This document shows, piece by piece, positions 52,719-62,995 of a stretch of 64,000 nucleotides of DNA; the stretch's first letter is position 1; each line of letters starts with the position of its first letter. This stretch comes from Pseudomonas marginalis (lineage in GTDB: Bacteria > Pseudomonadota > Gammaproteobacteria > Pseudomonadales > Pseudomonadaceae). Where the stretch lies: positions 186,001 through 250,000 of the forward strand of contig NZ_FNSU01000004.1 of the NCBI RefSeq assembly GCF_900105325.1, in the 5' to 3' direction. Below the pieces are notes generated by a model. That model did not search any database and was not told the DNA's origin. It saw only the letters and a list, made by a program, of their open reading frames with translations. The position numbers and the translations under genes were made by a program.

Positions 52719-53911
52719 GCCCGCTGCGTAGCATGGCCCTGATAGCGCTGGGCTCGCTGATGTGTGCTGGTGTGGCGCAGGCGCAGAGCTGCGACTGGCC
52801 GTTGTGGCAGAACTATGCCAAGCGCTTCGTGCAGGACGACGGCCGCGTGCTCAACTCCTCCATGAAACCTACCGAGAGCAGCTCGGAAGGGCAGTCCTAC
52901 GCGATGTTCTTCGCCCTGGTCGGCAACGACCGTGGCAGCTTCGACAAGCTGTGGACCTGGACCAAGGCCAACATGTCGGGGGCCGATATCGGCCAGAACC
53001 TGCCAGGTTGGTTGTGGGGCAAAAAGCCTGACAACACCTGGGGCGTGATCGACCCCAATTCTGCCAGCGACGCGGATTTGTGGATGGCCTACGCCCTGCT
53101 TGAAGCGGCCCGCGTGTGGAATGCACCGCAATACCGCGCCGATGCGCAATTGATGCTGGCCAATGTGGAACGCAACCTGATCGTGCGTGTGCCGGGCCTG
53201 GGCAAGATGCTGTTGCCGGGGCCGGTGGGTTACGCCCATGCCGGTGGTCTGTGGCGGTTCAACCCGAGCTACCAGGTGCTGGCGCAGCTACGTCGCTTCC
53301 ATAAAGAGCGGCCGAATGCCGGCTGGAACGAAGTGGCCGAAAGCAACGCGCGGATGCTCGCCGACACCGCCAGCAACCCCCATGGCCTGGCGGCTAACTG
53401 GGTCGGTTACCGCGCGACCAGTGCCAACACCGGGCTGTTTGTGGTCGACCCGTTCTCCGATGACCTGGGCAGCTACGACGCGATCCGCACCTACATGTGG
53501 GCCGGCATGACCGCCAAGGCCGATCCACTCGCGGCGGGCATGCTCAAGTCCCTGGGGGGCATGTCCCGGGCGACGGCTGCGGCGGCCACCGGCTTCCCGC
53601 CGGAGAAAATCCACGTCACCACCGGCGAAGTCGAGAAGAACAACGGCTATTCGCCGATCGGCTTCTCGGCGTCGACCATTGCCTTCTTCCAGGCCCGTGG
53701 CGAAACCGCCCTGGCACAACTGCAAAAGGCCAAGGTCGACGACGCGCTCAACAAAGCCCTGGCGCCCTCGGCGCCGGACAGCGCGCAGCCGATCTACTAC
53801 GACTACATGCTCAGCCTGTTCAGCCAAGGCTTTTCCGATCAGAAGTACCGTTTTGAACAAGATGGTACGGTCAAACTTTCCTGGGAGGCAGCATGCGCCG
53901 TCACACGCTAG
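52715..53911 (+). CDS. wssD: WssD, endo-1,4-beta-glucanase (BcsZ, GH8)
   Basis: A 398-residue periplasmic cellulase of glycoside hydrolase family 8 with a signal peptide (cut after AQA near residue 23). SSEGQSYAMFFALVGND contains the general-acid Glu near residue 55; LWGKKPDNTWGVIDPNSASDADLWMAYAL contains the conserved Asp. It trims misassembled cellulose. ATG 52715 overlaps wssC by four bases; the open frame extends upstream inside wssC in another frame. Confidence 0.96.
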   Translation: MSPLRSMALIALGSLMCAGVAQAQSCDWPLWQNYAKRFVQDDGRVLNSSMKPTESSSEGQSYAMFFALVGNDRGSFDKLWTWTKANMSGADIGQNLPGWLWGKKPDNTWGVIDPNSASDADLWMAYALLEAARVWNAPQYRADAQLMLANVERNLIVRVPGLGKMLLPGPVGYAHAGGLWRFNPSYQVLAQLRRFHKERPNAGWNEVAESNARMLADTASNPHGLAANWVGYRATSANTGLFVVDPFSDDLGSYDAIRTYMWAGMTAKADPLAAGMLKSLGGMSRATAAAATGFPPEKIHVTTGEVEKNNGYSPIGFSASTIAFFQARGETALAQLQKAKVDDALNKALAPSAPDSAQPIYYDYMLSLFSQGFSDQKYRFEQDGTVKLSWEAACAVTR

Positions 53912-56900
53912 CCATTGCGATTCTCGCCGCCCTGGCCTCGACCGCCAGCTTCGCTGAAACCAGCGACCCGCAGTCCCTGCTGATCGAGCAGGGCTACTAC
54001 TGGCAGGCGAAGAAAAACCCCGAGCGGGCCCTGGAGACCTGGCAGAAACTGCTTAACCTGAGCCCCGAGCAGCCGGACGCGCTTTATGGCATCGGCCTGA
54101 TCCAGATGCAGCAGAACCACCCGGCCGAGGCGCAAAAGTACCTGGCCCGACTGCAAGCGCTGAGCCCGGTGCCGCGCCAGGCGTTGCAGCTGGAGCAGGA
54201 CATCACCGTCAACATGCCGGAAAATGCCAAGCTGCTGGAGCAGGCGCGTGAATTGGGTGAGCCCGAAGACGAGCGCGAAAAGGCTGTGGCCTTGTACCGT
54301 CAGATTTTCCAGGGCCGCCAGCCCCAGGGCCTGATTGCCCGTGAGTACTACAACACCCTGGGTTTTACCGCCAAGGGCACCAATGAGGCCATTGCCGGCC
54401 TGCAGCGCCTGACCCGTGAGCGGCCCAACGATCCGATCGTTGCGCTGTTCCTGGCCAAGCACCTGGCACGTAACCCGGCAACCCGGCCGGACGGTATCCG
54501 TGCGTTGGCCAAGCTGGCCTCGAACAACGATGTGGGCGGCAACGCCGATGAAACCTGGCGCTTTGCGCTGGTCTGGCTCGGCCCACCGAAGCCGGACCAG
54601 GTGGCGCTGTTCCAGCAATTTCTCACCGTGCACCCGGATGACACCGAGATCCGCGCGCTCATGGACAAGGGCATCGCCCAAGGCAAGGGCGGCGGTGCCT
54701 GGCAGCGTGATCCGCAGATGACCAAGGCATTCAAGGCCCTGGACGACGGCGACTTGAAAACCGCCGAGCCACTGCTCACGGCGCGCCTTGCGCAAAAATC
54801 CAATGACGTCGATGCCCTTGGTGGCATGGGCGTGTTGCGTCAACAGCAAGAGCGTTTCAGCGATGCGGAAAACTACCTGGTGCAGGCCACGCGCTTGCCC
54901 GGTGGCGCCGCATGGCAGTCGGCCCTGAACGACGTGCGTTACTGGAATCTGATCAGCCAGAGCCGTGACGCCCAGCGCGCCGGCCGCGGTGCCCAGGCCC
55001 GTGACCTGGTGGCCCAGGCCGAGCGCCTGAATCCGGGCCAACCGGGTGCGGCAATCGCCTTGGCCGGTTTCCAGGCCCAGGACAACCAGTTCGACGTTGC
55101 CGAAGCCGGCTACCGCAAGGTGTTGGCCCGTCACCCTGGCGACCCGGATGCGCTCAGCGGTTTGATCAACGTATTGTCCCAATCCGGCCAGCCGGATGAA
55201 GCCCTGAAGCTGATCGACTCGGTGTCTCCGGCCCAGCGCGCCAAGTTTGCGCCGAGCGTGAAAATCAACGCACTGCGCGCTACCCAGGTCGGCAAACTGG
55301 CCGAGCAGCGCGGTGACCTGAAGGCTGCGCAAGCCGCCTACCGCCAGGCCCTCGACGCCGACCCGGAAAACCCCTGGACCCGCTTTGCCCTGGCGCGCAT
55401 GTACCTGCGCGACGGTCAGATCCGCAATGCGCGTGCCCTGATCGACGGCCTGCTCAAGACCCAGCCCAACCAACCGGATGCGCTGTACACCAGTACCCTG
55501 TTGTCGGCTGAACTGAGCGAGTGGAAACAAGCCGAGGCCACCCTCGGGCGCATCCCCACCGCCCAGCGCACGGCGGACATGAACGAGCTGGCGATCGATA
55601 TCGCCCTGCATCAGCAAACGGACATCGCCATCGAAACGGCGCGCCGTGGCCAGCGTCCGGAAGCCCTGGCGCTGCTTGGTCGTTCCGAGTCGCTGACCCG
55701 GCAAAAACCTGAGCGCGTGGCGGTGCTGGCTGCTGCTTATGTTGAAGTGGGCGCCCCGCAGTTCGGCTTGGACATGATGCAGAAGGTGGTGGAGAACAAC
55801 CCCAACCCGACCGTCGACCAGAAACTGCTGTACGCCAACGTACTGCTCAAGGCCAACAAGTACAGCGAGGCGGGCGAGATCCTGCGCGAAGTGCAAGGCC
55901 AGCCGTTGACCGAGATCGGTCGCCAGCGCTATGACGATTTGATCTACCTGTACCGGGTCAAGCAGGCCGACGCCCTGCGCGAGAAGAACGACCTGGTGGC
56001 GGCCTACGACATGCTTTCCCCGGCCCTGGCCCAGCGCCCGAACGACGCATTGGGTGTCGGTGCCCTGGCGCGCATGTACGCGGCCAGCGGCAACGGCAAG
56101 AAGGCCATGGAGCTGTACACGCCGTTGATCCAGCAGAACCCGAACAATGCGCGCCTGCAATTGGGTCTGGCGGACATCGCCCTGAAAGGCAACGACCGCA
56201 GCCTGGCGCAATCGGCCAGCGACAAGGCCCTGGCGCTCGAACCGGGCAACCCGGAGATCCTCACTTCGGCGGCACGCATCTATCAGGGCCTGGGCAAGAA
56301 CAGCGAAGCCGCTGAACTGCTGCGCAAGGCCCTGGCGATTGAAACCGCGATGAAGGCCAGGACCCAGGTGGCCCAGGCCGAACCTCAGGGCAAATCGTAT
56401 AACCCCTTCGTGGGCTTGCCGGGCCAGCGCCGCCAGGTCACCGACCTGACTGTCGCCGGCGCCGTGCCGCCGCCGATCGATGCACCGACCAAGACCGTCA
56501 CGTCCAGCGCGTTTGCCAGCGCGACGTCCAACGACCTGAGCGACCCGTTTGTGCCGCCGTCGACCATCGCCTCCATCGACAGCCCCGAGCTGAGCCCGGC
56601 ACGGCTTGCGCTGGATACCATCCTGCGTGACCGTACCGGGTATGTGGTGCAGGGCTTGAGCGTGCGCAGCAATAACGGCGAGAAAGGCTTGAGCAAGATC
56701 ACCGATGTGGAAGCGCCGTTCGAAGCGCGCATGCCGGTCGGCGATAACACCATAGCGTTGCGCGTCACGCCGGTGCACTTGAGTGCGGGCAGCGTGGGCA
56801 GCGATGCGTTGTCGCGTTTCGGCAAAGGCACCACCACCCCGGCGGGCTCCCAGAGCGACACCGGTGTTGGCTTGGCCGTCGCGTTCGAGAATCCGGATGA

Positions 56901-57732
56901 AGGCCTCAAGGCCGACGTCGGGGTCAGCCCGTTGGGCTTCCTCTACAACACCCTGGTGGGTGGCGTGAGTGTCTCGCGTCCGTTCGAGGCCAATTCGAAC
57001 TTCCGCTATGGCGCCAATATTTCCCGGCGTCCGGTCACCGACAGTGTCACTTCCTTCGCGGGTTCCGAAGACGGCGATGGCAACAAATGGGGCGGCGTCA
57101 CCGCCAACGGCGGCCGTGGTGAGCTGAGCTATGACAACCAGAAGCTGGGCGTCTACGGCTACGCGTCGCTGCATGAATTGCTGGGCAATAACGTCGAAGA
57201 CAACACCCGCCTGGAACTGGGCAGCGGCATCTACTGGTATCTGCGCAACAACCAGCGGGACACGTTGACCCTGGGTATCAGCGGCTCGGCGATGACCTTC
57301 AAGGAAAACCAGGACTTCTACACCTACGGCAACGGTGGTTACTTCAGTCCGCAGCGCTTCTTCTCCCTGGGCGTGCCGATTCGTTGGGCACAAAGCTTTG
57401 ATCGCTTCAGTTACCAGGTAAAAAGTTCGGTAGGCCTGCAGCATATCGCGCAAGATGGGGCGGATTTCTTCCCGGGCGAAAGCACGCTGCAAGCGTCCAG
57501 GGGTAATCCCAAGTACGAGAGCACCAGCAAAACCGGCGTCGGCTACAGCTTCAACGCGGCTGCCGAATACCGTCTCAGCTCGCGGTTCTACCTGGGAGGT
57601 GAAATCGGACTCGATAACGCCCAGGATTACCGCCAGTACGCGGGTAATGCCTATCTGCGCTACTTGTTCGAAGACCTGAGCGGACCTATGCCTTTGCCGG
57701 TCAGCCCGTACCGTTCCCCTTATTCCAACTGA
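53893..57732 (+). CDS. wssE: WssE, cellulose export protein (BcsC)
   Basis: A 1279-residue protein with a signal peptide (about 1-22), more than a dozen TPR repeats (about 25-820) forming a periplasmic scaffold, a linker, and a C-terminal outer-membrane beta barrel (BCSC_C, about 935-1279; ends YLRYLFEDLSGPMPLPVSPY). It exports the cellulose chain. It starts 19 bases inside the end of wssD. Confidence 0.96.
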   Translation: MRRHTLAIAILAALASTASFAETSDPQSLLIEQGYYWQAKKNPERALETWQKLLNLSPEQPDALYGIGLIQMQQNHPAEAQKYLARLQALSPVPRQALQLEQDITVNMPENAKLLEQARELGEPEDEREKAVALYRQIFQGRQPQGLIAREYYNTLGFTAKGTNEAIAGLQRLTRERPNDPIVALFLAKHLARNPATRPDGIRALAKLASNNDVGGNADETWRFALVWLGPPKPDQVALFQQFLTVHPDDTEIRALMDKGIAQGKGGGAWQRDPQMTKAFKALDDGDLKTAEPLLTARLAQKSNDVDALGGMGVLRQQQERFSDAENYLVQATRLPGGAAWQSALNDVRYWNLISQSRDAQRAGRGAQARDLVAQAERLNPGQPGAAIALAGFQAQDNQFDVAEAGYRKVLARHPGDPDALSGLINVLSQSGQPDEALKLIDSVSPAQRAKFAPSVKINALRATQVGKLAEQRGDLKAAQAAYRQALDADPENPWTRFALARMYLRDGQIRNARALIDGLLKTQPNQPDALYTSTLLSAELSEWKQAEATLGRIPTAQRTADMNELAIDIALHQQTDIAIETARRGQRPEALALLGRSESLTRQKPERVAVLAAAYVEVGAPQFGLDMMQKVVENNPNPTVDQKLLYANVLLKANKYSEAGEILREVQGQPLTEIGRQRYDDLIYLYRVKQADALREKNDLVAAYDMLSPALAQRPNDALGVGALARMYAASGNGKKAMELYTPLIQQNPNNARLQLGLADIALKGNDRSLAQSASDKALALEPGNPEILTSAARIYQGLGKNSEAAELLRKALAIETAMKARTQVAQAEPQGKSYNPFVGLPGQRRQVTDLTVAGAVPPPIDAPTKTVTSSAFASATSNDLSDPFVPPSTIASIDSPELSPARLALDTILRDRTGYVVQGLSVRSNNGEKGLSKITDVEAPFEARMPVGDNTIALRVTPVHLSAGSVGSDALSRFGKGTTTPAGSQSDTGVGLAVAFENPDEGLKADVGVSPLGFLYNTLVGGVSVSRPFEANSNFRYGANISRRPVTDSVTSFAGSEDGDGNKWGGVTANGGRGELSYDNQKLGVYGYASLHELLGNNVEDNTRLELGSGIYWYLRNNQRDTLTLGISGSAMTFKENQDFYTYGNGGYFSPQRFFSLGVPIRWAQSFDRFSYQVKSSVGLQHIAQDGADFFPGESTLQASRGNPKYESTSKTGVGYSFNAAAEYRLSSRFYLGGEIGLDNAQDYRQYAGNAYLRYLFEDLSGPMPLPVSPYRSPYSN

Positions 57733-57749
57733 TTAAATCGGAGTCATTC

Positions 57750-58415
57750 ATGCCTGTTTCTGCGATTGCCGGCCTAACCATGCTGGTACTGGGCGAAAGT
57801 CATATGAGCTTTCCCGATTCGTTGCTCAACCCGCTGCAAGACAACCTGACCAAGCAAGGCGCGGTGGTTCATTCCATCGGTGCCTGCGGTGCTGGTGCGG
57901 CGGATTGGGTCGTACCGAAAAAAGTCGAGTGTGGCGGCGAGCGCCTGCCCACCGGCAAAGCGGTGATCTACGGCAAGAACGCCATGAGCACCACGCCGAT
58001 CCAGGAACTGATTGCCAAGGACAAACCCGACGTTGTCGTGCTGATCATCGGCGACACCATGGGCTCGTACACCAACCCGGTGTTCCCCAAGGCCTGGGCC
58101 TGGAAAAGCGTGACCTCGCTGACCAAGGCGATCACCGACACCGGCACCAAGTGCGTGTGGGTCGGTCCGCCGTGGGGCAAGGTCGGTTCCCAGTACAAGA
58201 AGGACGACACCCGCACCAAGCTGATGTCGGCCTTCCTGGCCAGTAACGTGGCGCCGTGCACCTACATCGATTCGCTGACCTTCTCCAAGCCGGGCGAGTG
58301 GATCACCACTGACGGCCAGCACTTCACCATCGACGGCTACCAGAAATGGGCCAAGGCCATTGGTACGGCCCTGGGCGACCTGCCGCCATCGGCCTACGGT
58401 AAAGGAAGCAAATAA
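57750..58415 (+). CDS. wssF: WssF, cellulose acetylation protein (SGNH-like)
   Basis: A 221-residue SGNH/GDSL-like protein. The N-terminal LVLGESHMSF takes the place of the GDS block; the catalytic Asp-His block is TDGQHFTIDGYQKWA (about 189-203). In SBW25 it is required, with WssGHI, for partial O-acetylation of cellulose and is thought to present acetyl groups or prevent their loss. A cleaved signal sequence is not evident, only a short hydrophobic start. It shares a base with wssG (TAATG). Confidence 0.93.
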   Translation: MPVSAIAGLTMLVLGESHMSFPDSLLNPLQDNLTKQGAVVHSIGACGAGAADWVVPKKVECGGERLPTGKAVIYGKNAMSTTPIQELIAKDKPDVVVLIIGDTMGSYTNPVFPKAWAWKSVTSLTKAITDTGTKCVWVGPPWGKVGSQYKKDDTRTKLMSAFLASNVAPCTYIDSLTFSKPGEWITTDGQHFTIDGYQKWAKAIGTALGDLPPSAYGKGSK

Positions 58416-59080
58416 TGAAACGCATGACCCTGGGTCTGGCGACCTTGCTCGCCAGTGTCAGCGCCTACAGCGCCGACATCCCGTTGTACCCCACCGGGCC
58501 GGAGCAAGACGCAGCGTTCCTGCGTTTTGCCAATGGCACTCCCGGCGAGTTGAAGCTGGTGGCGGACGGTTCCAAGGCCAGCCTGGTGTTGAGCGGGGAT
58601 AAAGCCGTGTCGGCCTTCCTGCCGGTGGTGGGGGGTGACAAGCCGATCAAGGGCGTGTTGAGCCGCGACGGCAAAAACGCCGACCTGTCGGTGACCGTGG
58701 CCCCCGGCGAATTCGCCACCGTGGTCGCGTTGGTCGACGCCCAGGGCGCCACGCGCCAGTTGGTGGTGCGTGAGCAACCGGACGACTTCAACGCGCTCAA
58801 GGCTTCCCTGGCCTTTATCAACGCCGATGCCGCCTGCGCCGACGCCAGCCTGGAAGCCGTGGCCCAAAAGGCCGAGCTGTTCAAGAAGGTGGCCGAAGGT
58901 TCGCTGCAACGCCGCATGATCAACCCGCTGGAATTGTCGGTGCAGCTCAAGTGCGCCGGTGCTCCGGTGGGCCAGCCGCTGACGTTCACCCTCAAGGCGG
59001 GTGAGCGCTATAGCGTGCTGGCCGTCCCTTCGGCTGCAGGTTCGAAGTTGCTGTTCGCTTCCGACGCACTCGCTAACTGA
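58415..59080 (+). CDS. wssG: WssG, AlgF-like periplasmic acetylation protein
   Basis: A 221-residue periplasmic protein with a signal peptide (cut near YSA, about 19) and AlgF-like beta-rich domain (LYPTGPEQDAAFLRFANGTPGELKLV...). It works with WssH and WssI to acetylate cellulose, as AlgF does for alginate. Confidence 0.94.
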   Translation: MKRMTLGLATLLASVSAYSADIPLYPTGPEQDAAFLRFANGTPGELKLVADGSKASLVLSGDKAVSAFLPVVGGDKPIKGVLSRDGKNADLSVTVAPGEFATVVALVDAQGATRQLVVREQPDDFNALKASLAFINADAACADASLEAVAQKAELFKKVAEGSLQRRMINPLELSVQLKCAGAPVGQPLTFTLKAGERYSVLAVPSAAGSKLLFASDALAN

Positions 59081-59097
59081 TCGGGCCCGACACCACC

Positions 59098-60513
59098 ATG
59101 GTCTTTGCCTCACTCGAATTCCTCACGCTGTTCCTGCCGGCCTTCCTGTTGATCTATGCCCTGGCTCGTCCGAGCTGGCGCAACGTCATCCTGTTGATCG
59201 GCAGCTGGTTGTTCTACGGCTGGCTGAGCCCGTTGTTCCTGTTCCTGCACATGGTGTTGACCGTGGTGGCATGGGTCGGCGGCCTGCTGGTGGACCGTTC
59301 CCGTGAGGACGGCAAAGGCCGGGTGCGCCTGTTGATCGCGTTGATTGTGTTCAACACGGCGGTGCTGTGTTGGTACAAGTACGCCAACATCGTCGCCGGT
59401 ACCGTGAGCGAGGTGATCACCTGGTACGGCGCCATGCCGCTGGATTGGCAGCGCGTGGCCTTGCCGGCCGGCTTGTCATTTATCGTGCTGCAGGCGATTT
59501 CCTACCTGGTGGACGTGCACCGTCATACGGTGCCGGTGGAACGCAGCTTCATTAATTACGCCACGTACATTTCGATGTTCGGCCACTCGATTGCAGGCCC
59601 GATCATCCGTTATGACTGGGTTCGCCGTGAGCTTAACCAGCGTTATTTCAACTGGCCGAATTTCTCCCTCGGCGCGCGGCGCTTCATGATCGGCATGGGC
59701 ATGAAAGTGCTGGTGGCGGACACCTTGTCGCCATTGGTGGACATTGCCTTCCACCTGGAAAACCCCAGCCTGGTGGATGCGTGGATCGGTTGCCTGGCTT
59801 ATTCGCTGCAACTGTTCTTCGACTTCGCCGGCTACAGCGCCATGGCCATCGGCCTGGGCCTGATGCTGGGCTTTCACTTCCCGGAAAACTTCAACCGCCC
59901 GTACCTGGCCAGCAGCATCCAGGACTTCTGGCGTCGTTGGCACTTGTCGTTGTCCAGTTGGTTGCGCGACTACCTGTACATCGCCCTGGGCGGTAACCGC
60001 GACGGCGTGTGGCGTACCTATCGCAACCTGTTCCTGACCATGGCAATCGCCGGGTTGTGGCACGGCGGCGACAGTTGGAACTACCTGTTGTGGGGGGCGG
60101 CGCATGGTATCGCGCTGTGTGTGGATCGCGCCTGGTCGCGGTCGAGCCTGCCGCGCATTCCGCCGGTGCTGTCGCACATCCTGACGTTGCTGTTTGTGTG
60201 CCTGGCCTGGACCTTGTTCCGCGCGCCGGACTTCCATTCGGCACTGACCATGTACGCCGGCCAGTTCGGTATGCATGGCGTGGCCTTGGGTGACGCCATG
60301 GCCGTGGCCATGCGCCCGGCCCACGGCATGGCGGCGTTGCTGGGCCTGGTATGCATCATTGCGCCGATCTGGCAGGTGCGTTGCGAGCAGCGTTTCGGTA
60401 CCCAGCCCTGGTTTGTGGTGGCCGCTTCGTTGTGGCCGGTGGCCGGGTTTGTGTTGTCGTTCGCGCTGATCGCCAGCCGCGACGCCGTACCGTTTCTGTA
60501 CTTTCAGTTCTAA
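59098..60513 (+). CDS. wssH: WssH, membrane-bound O-acetyltransferase (AlgI-like)
   Basis: A 471-residue MBOAT with about ten membrane segments. The conserved catalytic His lies in LTMAIAGLWHGGDSWNYLLWG (near 310-330) and the companion region is RPYLASSIQDFWRRWHLSLSSWLRDYLYIALGG. It moves acetyl groups across the membrane to WssI/WssF for cellulose acetylation. Confidence 0.95.
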   Translation: MVFASLEFLTLFLPAFLLIYALARPSWRNVILLIGSWLFYGWLSPLFLFLHMVLTVVAWVGGLLVDRSREDGKGRVRLLIALIVFNTAVLCWYKYANIVAGTVSEVITWYGAMPLDWQRVALPAGLSFIVLQAISYLVDVHRHTVPVERSFINYATYISMFGHSIAGPIIRYDWVRRELNQRYFNWPNFSLGARRFMIGMGMKVLVADTLSPLVDIAFHLENPSLVDAWIGCLAYSLQLFFDFAGYSAMAIGLGLMLGFHFPENFNRPYLASSIQDFWRRWHLSLSSWLRDYLYIALGGNRDGVWRTYRNLFLTMAIAGLWHGGDSWNYLLWGAAHGIALCVDRAWSRSSLPRIPPVLSHILTLLFVCLAWTLFRAPDFHSALTMYAGQFGMHGVALGDAMAVAMRPAHGMAALLGLVCIIAPIWQVRCEQRFGTQPWFVVAASLWPVAGFVLSFALIASRDAVPFLYFQF

Positions 60514-60525
60514 GGACGCCCGACC

Positions 60526-61650
60526 ATGCCCGCTCCTACCGCGCCGACTCCTCCGAGCGACTTGGCTGTTCGCACCAGCCCCCTGGCGGCCTGGGTGCTG
60601 GTGCCCTTCCTGGCGGCGGGGCTGCTGTCCTGCGCCTGGCTGATGGTGAAGGGGCCGATCAGCTTCTTGCCCGCCAAGGTCGACAGCGACATGCTGCTGC
60701 ACGGTGAGTTGACCCACCGTTTCGCCAAGGAACTGGCCAAGGCGCCGATGGCGATCCAGGCGGCCAACCTGGAACGTGGCGCAAGCTGGCTGGCGTTCGG
60801 CGACACCGGCCCACGCGTGCGGCCGGGTTGCCCGGGCTGGCTGTTTATCAGCGATGAACTGCGCATCAACCGCCACGCCCAGGCCAACGCACAGACCAAG
60901 GCCCAGGCCGTGATCGACCTGCAGCGGCAACTGGGTGAAAAAGGTATCGAGCTGCAAGTGGTGGTGGTACCGGACAAGAGCCGCATTGCGGTTGCCCAGC
61001 TGTGTGGCTTGTACCGACCGGCAGTGCTCAACAGCCGGATTCAGGACTGGACGGCCACTTTGCAGGCCGCTGGAGTGTCCGCGCTGGACCTCACTGATAC
61101 CTTAAAACCCCTCGGGCCCGAGGCATACCTGCGCACCGACACCCACTGGAGCGAAATCGGCTCCAACGCCGGCGCCCAGGCGCTGGCAAAACGCATCCAG
61201 CAACGTGAGATCAAGGCTACGCCCGAGCAAACCTTTGAGATCACCCAGGCACCGCTTGCCGTGCGCCCCGGTGATCTGGTGCGCCTGGCCGGTCTCGACT
61301 GGTTACCGCCGAAGTTGCAGCCCCCGGGAGAGTCGGTCGCGGCCAGCTCCGCCCACGAAGCGGGTGGCGCCACCAGCAACACTGATGACCTGTTCGGCGA
61401 CGCCGGGTTGCCCAATGTGGCACTGATCGGTACTTCGTTCTCGCGCAATTCCAACTTTGTCGGCTTCCTGCAGAAAGCCCTGAACGCTCCCGTGGGCAAT
61501 TTCAGCAAGGACGGCGGCGAGTTCTCCGGCGCAGCCAAGGCGTACTTCGACAGCCCGGCGTTCAAGCAAACCCCGCCGAAGTTGTTGATTTGGGAAATCC
61601 CTGAGCGGGATCTGCAGACTCCATACGACGCGATCAGCATTGGTCGGTAA
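60526..61650 (+). CDS. wssI: WssI, AlgJ/AlgX-like acetyltransferase
   Basis: A 374-residue membrane-anchored periplasmic SGNH-like protein. A transmembrane helix (about 20-42) precedes the catalytic region with VVVVPDKSR, the Asp-His pair LRTDTHWSEIG and the Ser in LIGTSFSRNSNFVGFLQ. It transfers acetyl groups to cellulose with WssH. The start ATG 60526 follows wssH by 12 bases. Confidence 0.94.
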   Translation: MPAPTAPTPPSDLAVRTSPLAAWVLVPFLAAGLLSCAWLMVKGPISFLPAKVDSDMLLHGELTHRFAKELAKAPMAIQAANLERGASWLAFGDTGPRVRPGCPGWLFISDELRINRHAQANAQTKAQAVIDLQRQLGEKGIELQVVVVPDKSRIAVAQLCGLYRPAVLNSRIQDWTATLQAAGVSALDLTDTLKPLGPEAYLRTDTHWSEIGSNAGAQALAKRIQQREIKATPEQTFEITQAPLAVRPGDLVRLAGLDWLPPKLQPPGESVAASSAHEAGGATSNTDDLFGDAGLPNVALIGTSFSRNSNFVGFLQKALNAPVGNFSKDGGEFSGAAKAYFDSPAFKQTPPKLLIWEIPERDLQTPYDAISIGR

Positions 61651-61825
61651 TTTGACGTTTTGCCGTTTATCTAAAAAATAGACGGCTTAGCCATCAAAAT
61701 AATGACACTTTTGTGCGCTTGAAGCAGACTGCCTGCACAAGGGCGACCATAAGAAGACCTGCGGTAAGCAGTCGTATCAGCTGACCTTTTCACGTCTTTA
61801 AGCTTCGCCGTGAGGAGGGTGCGCT

Positions 61826-62755
61826 ATGAGCTTTACCGACGGTCTTCTTGCTCTGCTTGGCAAAGATGTCAGGCGTGACCCCCGTGGCCTGAATTCGCGA
61901 CTGCACTTTTTTGGCAGCATTCCCGTGGAGGATGGCACCCCCTTTCCCCCTCAAGATTCCACTGTACAGTCCGCACTGATGGAGAAGGCCGAGCGGCGCC
62001 CTTGCGTGGTGGCGCTGGTGTCGGTCAACGGAGGCGTGGGGCGCAGCACCCTGGCCACCCTGTTGAGCAGTGGTTTGCAGCGCCTGGGCGAATCGGTGGT
62101 GGCGGTGGACCTGGACCCGCAAAACGCCTTGCGCCGTCACTTCGGTGTCGCTCCGACCTCACCGGGCATCGGCCTCGCCAGCCTGCAGAATGCGCATTGG
62201 AAACACATCCAGCAGCCCGGTTTTGTCGGCAGCCGCGTCATTACCTTTGGCGACACCGATATCCAGCAGCAGGACACCCTGCAGCGCTGGCTGAAACATG
62301 AACCGTACTGGCTGGCGCAGCGGCTGCACGCCTTGGGCCTGGACGCCCGCCACACGGTGATCCTCGATACCCCCGCCGGTAACAGCGTCTATTTCCATCA
62401 AGCCGTGAGCGTGGCGGATGTGGTGCTGGTGGTCGCCCAGGCCGACGCGGCGTCCCTGGGAACCCTGGACCAACTCGATGGGCTGCTGGCGCCGCACCTT
62501 GAGCGCGACCGAGCGCCGCACGTTCACTACGTGCTTAACCAGCTGGATGAGGACAGTGCCTTCAGCCTGGATATGGTTGAGGCATTCCGGCAGCGACTGG
62601 GGACGAAAGAGCCGTTTGAGGTGCATCACGACGTAGGGATCAGCGAAGCCCTGGCGTTCGGCGCCGACCCGCTGGACAGCCAGGCGTTGAGCCTGGCCGG
62701 TGACGATATCAATGAGCTTTGCCGTCTGCTGATTGCCCGCAAAAAGCAACTGTAA
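61826..62755 (+). CDS. wssJ: WssJ, MinD-like protein (WssA paralogue)
   Basis: A 309-residue protein paralogous to WssA (shared SGLQRxGxxxxAxDLDPQNALRxH). Its deviant Walker A reads VNGGVGRSTLA: both the signature lysine and the P-loop lysine are replaced (Asn and Arg), so nucleotide hydrolysis is doubtful. The downstream DLDPQNA and LDTPAG motifs remain. TGAGGAGG precedes ATG 61826. It is separated from wssI by 175 bases that hold no obvious gene or terminator; it closes the SBW25-type operon. Confidence 0.93.
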   Translation: MSFTDGLLALLGKDVRRDPRGLNSRLHFFGSIPVEDGTPFPPQDSTVQSALMEKAERRPCVVALVSVNGGVGRSTLATLLSSGLQRLGESVVAVDLDPQNALRRHFGVAPTSPGIGLASLQNAHWKHIQQPGFVGSRVITFGDTDIQQQDTLQRWLKHEPYWLAQRLHALGLDARHTVILDTPAGNSVYFHQAVSVADVVLVVAQADAASLGTLDQLDGLLAPHLERDRAPHVHYVLNQLDEDSAFSLDMVEAFRQRLGTKEPFEVHHDVGISEALAFGADPLDSQALSLAGDDINELCRLLIARKKQL

Positions 62756-62995
62756 ATGCCGGTTTATGTGCTTGACGCCAGATGCTTATGCACAATTGGT
62801 TGTTTGGGCTGTCGCGAAATGATCAGGTTGTGGAGCCATTCTCAACACCCCGCAACTGCCTGTTTTACGTGCGTTTTATTCTGTGAACAAAAAATGAACA
62901 ACGTGGCTTTTTGCCTGTAGCGCAGGTAGCCACAGGCCTTGTAAAGATTCCATCAACAGAGTTATCCACAGGCTGGGGTGCGACAATCCTGCCCC
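62756..62995. other. Gap between convergent wssJ and methyltransferase genes
   Basis: No gene, no strong hairpin with T run. A DnaA-box-like TTATCCACA lies near 62962. Confidence 0.4.

Noticed and set aside
53908..57492. Very long minus-strand open frame (about 1190 codons) opposite wssE
   Set aside because: It mirrors the GC-rich codons of wssE, has no ribosome-binding site or family features, and wssE is a certain gene.
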